Shown one piece after another: positions 54,701 through 60,700 of a stretch of 64,000 nt of DNA. The DNA lies in contig JBAMJV010001800.1 in NCBI GenBank assembly GCA_037951105.1, positions 62,001-126,000 on the forward strand. The letters are read 5' to 3'. The translations under genes were made by a program, and so were the position numbers. This DNA comes from Echinarachnius parma (Eukaryota > Echinodermata > Echinoidea > Clypeasteroida > Echinarachniidae). Positions within the stretch are counted from its first letter, which is position 1. Each line of letters starts with the position of its first letter. Under the pieces are notes generated by a model. It was not told the origin of the DNA, did no database searches, and saw nothing but the letters and a program-made list of their open reading frames with translations.

Positions 54701-57700
54701 TCTTATTCCTAATATTAAAAAATTTAATCCCTTTATTGATCAAAATTGTGAAAGTATGGGTGAGGCTTGACATTGAAGACATTTCTGTGATTGCCAGTTT
54801 GAAAATCATGTGGCGCGCTGGTAGTTTCTCTGTTATTGCTGAAATAGCCAAATTTTTTTTTAAATATGAGATTCAGGATTTTTATATTTCCTGAATAAGG
54901 GTATCTTAATCAACCTTCTATGAAAATTTGAGCATCAGAAATCATGTTTAAATATTATTTTTCATCAAATAACAGCGGTTGAATTGGATGCCGATCTTTG
55001 AAGCGGTCCGTTTTCTCCCTTGTTTTAAAACTGCTTCAGCCATGTTCCAAATATTTGGCACTCATTTTGAGAGGGTTTGCCTAGTCCGAATATAACAAAT
55101 TATATACCATTTTAAAGGTAATGACTTCTACTTTGAGACTTTTGTGAATTGTGTTGCTGGCCTCAGGTAGATTGTTACTGTTGAGCCCTTCATGAAGCAC
55201 TTTCTTTCTCTGCATGGCTTTATATTTATTTGGCAAAGTGCACTTTTTATCTCATGTACGATAATTTGAAGGGTTAAAAGGATCAAATCATGAAGAAAAA
55301 AAACTGTTTAAAGATAATTGTGATAGGGATATGACAGGGCTCCACACTTACCTTTTTTTGTCAGTGGCCCGGTCAGGCCAGTGAAATGATTTATTTACCT
55401 TTTCTGGTTGTCCAAAAGAAAAATTTGCTCGCCCCAAAATCAAAATATCACTCTTTCCTGATCAAACCTGTGATTATAGATAAAGCATGACCGGGAAGAA
55501 AACAAGATCTTTCTAATTTTGTTAATTTCGGGTTGAAAAACTGCTTGCCCGTCGGGCCACCAAAATATGAATTTTATACATTTTTACTGGCCCGAAGTGC
55601 AATTTCACTGGCCCCGGAGGGCCAACGGGCCAGTGCGAGTGTCGAGCCCTGGATATAGTCACTGTAGTAAGTAGTTCAGTAGTAGTAGTTGTAGTACAAG
55701 TACATGTACATGTAGTAGTAAATGTATGCGCTATGTTATAATGAGAATGCTATGATTCTCCACCGTAAATTAATGTTTGAATTTCAATACATTTAAAGGG
55801 CATCAAGCGTGGGGATGCTACACAGCGGGTCGCCATTTTGAACTGGGCTAGTTTGCGCGCACCGCATGACACTGAGCTAACGTGCATTACGCACCGTGCG
55901 CAACGTGTACTTAAGATGGCGCCGCGCATATGATTTGACGAATCTGAACTACCTTTAACTCGTTCATCATTTATGAACATTCACTCCTAAAACTACGTGT
56001 AGATATCCACACAATTATGTAATGAACATGTAGTACTCTACTATTTAGACCTATTTTACCGTGAACATTTTTTCAACTTGTTTCTTTCAGCATAAGGTAA
56101 ATTTCCAAAATTTCTATTTTAATAAAAGACTTTGTTTTGAAGCAATTTTGTGCGTGATAAATTGAGCTTCATTTCTTGGACATTGGCATATTTTTTTTTC
56201 CAATTTGAAATCATTTTGCTGTGTGCAAAGAGTTTGATCATGAAAATCAAGATTTGGGCTTTTAGTTGATAAATTATTGGTACAGCGTTAACAAATATAA
56301 TTTCATCGCTTTTTGTTCCTGCAGGGTATTTTAATTTGAATGGAATAATTTTGTTTTAATTTATCCTATTACTGTTAAGCATCGTGTTTGCAAACATGCA
56401 TTACTTTTCTTTTTAATTATTAGGTCTCTCAGATCTGCAGTCTAATTTCCCTTTTTTTTTATTTATTTTTTAATTTTTTATAAATATCTGTGTAAACTGT
56501 TAAATTTCCCTACAAATTGATTTCCCTCTTTTATATCATGGTTGTTTTCCTTTCATTGTATTATCTCCCGATGAACTTTAAACAAAATTTTACTTGCATC
56601 AATTTGTCTCTTTCTTTATTTCATTTAATAATGTTACTATGAATTGCGGGGAAAAAAAACCTTGCAGGCCAGGAATTTTGTCCCCTAATTTTGTAATTTG
56701 ACAAATTTTGGTGGCCCAGAACTTGACCTGTAAATGGCCCCATGCAAACTGTTTTTAGATGTACATCAGGCACAAAGTACAACAAATGTGCGTAAAGTCG
56801 ATCTGGGGCCCGTTTCATGAAACTTACAATTGATGTAACTTGTAAATCAACAAATTATGAAACACACCCCCCGATGTACCATTGCTTTTCTTTGTCTTTT
56901 TTCATGATGCTTTTTCGTGATGCTCCAGATTTCTACTTTTTCCTATATTAGTATTTTTTCTTCAATATGTGTGTGCTTTGTAGTAGATCCCTGCATATTG
57001 TTACAGCATCTTTTCTATATTTGACCGAGTTTTGACTACTATTATCCTTCAAGTGCTTTCGACTCTTTTTCACCTTTTCAGGCGATAAGTAAAAAAGCTG
57101 CCAGACAAGAACAGGTACAGGTATATAAATAATACTTGCTCCAGAGTACCTCCAGTCTGTGCATGCCGCCCACCCCCGTAGTACTACAGAGTGGTCTAAC
57201 CCACACCCTCGTCACTTATATTGGATATGCCCCACCCCTTCCCCTTAATCGACCCATACTTGCTCCATGGTGCTCCAGTCTGTGCGTGCTGCCCATCCCC
57301 GTAGTACTGCAGAATGGTCTAACCCACACCCTCTCCACTTTTATGCTACACCCTTTCCCCTTATCTACCAATAGAGTACCGAAGTGTGACGTCAGAGCTA
57401 TTCATTGCCATGGGTGATGGTTCTACACAATGTCAGGCAAGCAATGAATTGGTGATCTAGCGGTTGCTAAGAAGGCAATCGTCCGGCTCCAACCCACTAC
57501 TAAATGCCAGTATGAAAGGAAAAGTTGTTTAGAACCATTGCTATGCCATAACAAAAGCATGTGACGTCACTACTTCGGTACTCTATAGTAATACTTACTC
57601 CAGAGTACCTCTAGTCTGTGCATGCTGCCCACCCCCGTAGTACTATAGAATGGTCTAACCCACAGGCCACACCCTCTCCTTTCGTATGCCCCGCCCCCTT

Positions 57701-60700
57701 CCTCACCAGCATCTACCAATCTTGTATTCTTGCAATGTGTCGGATATGATTAGAATGTGCATGATTGTATGTTTGACGTTTATAAAAAACTTGGGAGGCG
57801 TAATGTATTTCCTTTCACTAGCTTAGCTAGCACGAGCGTGAATAGGGGTTTTATTGGAAGTACCACCAGTATAAGAGCATTTTGTAGCTTAGTGGTTTAG
57901 AGCACTGGGTTCATATTTATTAAAGCCTGCTAGCTTAATAGTTTCATTTTGGATGTACTAAAGATATGAGCGTTTAGTTGCTAACTTGGGGTAAGTTAAT
58001 AATGGCACTGTTGTGGACTAGGGAAACGGTTTTATTGCTCACTAAACCGCGTCATCTGAAATGGACTTAGCATGGAACTAAGCTAGCGGGGTTTTATGAA
58101 TATGGGCCCTGGTCTAGCAATCTGGAGGTTTTGGGGTTTGATTCCTGGGGGGTGTTTCACAAAGATTCTACGTTGAACTTAATTCTAAGTAGGACCTACA
58201 TTGTAACTATTATGGAAAGCCATTTGTAGCCTTGGTATAAAACATATTCAAAAGCAAGAATGGAAGTATTTTAGACTTTCATACATTTTTCATCAAGAAC
58301 ATGAAATCTCCTTGATAATAGAAAATATAATTATGATTTGAATCAACAATTTCTCAAAGAAACGAATGGCTTTCCATAATTGTTAAGTCCAACTCAGAGC
58401 TAAGTTCAACTTGGGATCTTTGTGAAACACCCCCCTGGTGGAGCCCAATTTACTTTGCTAATTTTTGTTACCAATTAATCAAAGTATGTGATTGCAGCTC
58501 CTGTTACCTACATCTTGTACATGATTGTGAAGTGTCTCGGGGGAAGGCCTGGTGCAGTAATTTTGTTAAATCAGAATAAACGCTTTACTAATTTAAGTCT
58601 GGTTTGTCTACTAATCAAAAAGTGTGTTATGATCTGCATGATTTGATGCTATTTTTATGTGTTTTTTTGTATATAAAATGCAGTGTTATTTTGCATAGGG
58701 TTACTGGTTGATTTACATGTACTAAGTGATACATTAACTTTGTCAAATTCAACCAAAAAGTCATTTCACATTTCTTTTGTACCATCTTGCTTTCCTTATG
58801 GTAACAAAATGGTAACAAAAGAATGAAATGGGTTTGAATTTTCCAAATGTCTCCTTAAAGGGATAGTTGAGTTTTGGTATAGAGGGCGCTACACAAAATA
58901 ATTTGTTGTGAGATAATGTAAAACTGAGTGTCAAATTTGAAAGAGCATACAATTTTAATGACAGAATAAACTTTATTTGATCAAAATCGGTTCAGAAATG
59001 GCTGAAATATCCATAAACTCTTTTCAAAAATTTACAAAAGAGGTTTTTAAATAGTTGTTGAATATCTCTCTATCTAATCACTATTTCAACAAAACATCAC
59101 ATGCACAATATTTTATTTTAAATGGTTGAACCCGATGACTGTTTAGAGAGCACCCTCATGAGTTTTAACGGCTCTTTTTGAATGATAACATGCTTTTTAC
59201 TTAGTCATTTGTAATTTTGTATTCCTTTTCGAGCATGGTGGAGTTATTACTATTAGTTTGTTATGTATTGGTGCAGGTTTTGGTTACTAAAATTCAGTTT
59301 GACCTAAACTGTACTCTCTTTACCAGAACTCAACTATCCCTTTAATTATGGAGATATATTATATGATTGGACAAAAAGCGTTATTATAGGAACTAGGAAC
59401 GCTTTTGCGATTGTAGTCAAAATGAGTGTGCTCTATGTAATAAAATCTGACATACATTTATACTTTTTATCACTAGGTACCCCATGTTCTTTTTCTGTGA
59501 AACTATCACACATCATTCAGACAAATATTGCAATATTGTATTGGTGTACATTATGATGGAAGTCCCAAGTATCACATTTTGAAAAATCTTGTGAAGTTTA
59601 ATAATGGATCACTTAAATCATTCAAATGAATAGACCTATCCAATAGTCGTGCATGTACATGTATACTGTTTATCACAGAATGCCATTGAGGGATGAATTC
59701 ACTCAACAAATGTAGAGAGATTATTGTTGGTAGTATTAAATGGTACAATTTACATGTATATGCATGTACAGTATATCAAAAATTACCCAGAGTCACCCCC
59801 ACATTTAGAATTCACCATTAAAGGCCTGGTCACATATCACCGGATAGCATTAAACGGATGCCCGACAGAGAGTATAATATTGTATCCGTTCGTATGCATT
59901 TCTTGTCCGTTCCTTGTCTGGCGATGTACATTGTTCTATCTGGCGGAATGTTTTGTGCATGAAGAAATGGAGACGGCTTTCACCACCAGATTATTTGATT
60001 TTGCAAATTGTCTATTCGTCGGGCATCCGTTTACGCTAGATCCAGTGATATGTGACTGGGCCTTTAGGTAGACATTCCTAGACAGATCATTTAGGAAATT
60101 CTGTACATTATAGTGTAACACCTAGTGTGTACTGTGGAAAAAAAGGTAGGACTAACTTGCTGTTTTTTCAGGTGTTAAATCACATTTATTAATTGTGTGT
60201 GTGTGTGTTTGCCATGCTAGCCTAGGATATTTTGTTGGAGACAGAATGTATACACAGTCATAAAACATGTTAGCATTAAGCCCTCTGCACACAGAGCCGA
60301 CACGACCCGATCCGACTGGTTTTCTGTCGGTTTAGCTCAGTATACGTTGCCTCAGGACTCCTGTCTTGCCGGTCAAGAGCCAGTCGGAGATCATTCGAGG
60401 CCGCTTCAACATGTTGAATCGGCTCCGACTGAGCGAAACCGACTCTAGCCTGACTGAAAACCAGTCGGGTCGAGTCAGCTCTGTGTGCGGAGGGCTTAAT
60501 GCATGTGTACACAGAGTGATAATCATTTCATTAAAAAAAATGTATAATGCTCTTGCAGTGGAATTTTTGAAGAGTAGAGTGACGTGAAATGCATGGATAC
60601 ACAAGCCTGGATTGACCTCTTTTTTTTTTTTTTTTAATGGATAAAACATTTGTTTTATTTAAGGAAAAAAATAACTTTTAAAGCAATACTCCACATTAGT

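Larger units (their letters stand above)
48418..57081 (+). other. Intron 18: 8.7-kb intron with a giant polypyrimidine tract and tandem arrays
   Basis: Contents are listed separately. 49560-50200, 50520-51070, 52600-52990, 54280-54410, 54600-55330 and 55660-57060 are AT-rich without gene signals; 55800-55930 has a GC-richer patch of unknown nature. Confidence 0.82.

Noticed and set aside
55750-55980. A coding exon in the GC-richer patch at 55800-55930
   Set aside because: No frame with splice sites that fits MICAL phases and no recognisable protein; probably repeat-derived.
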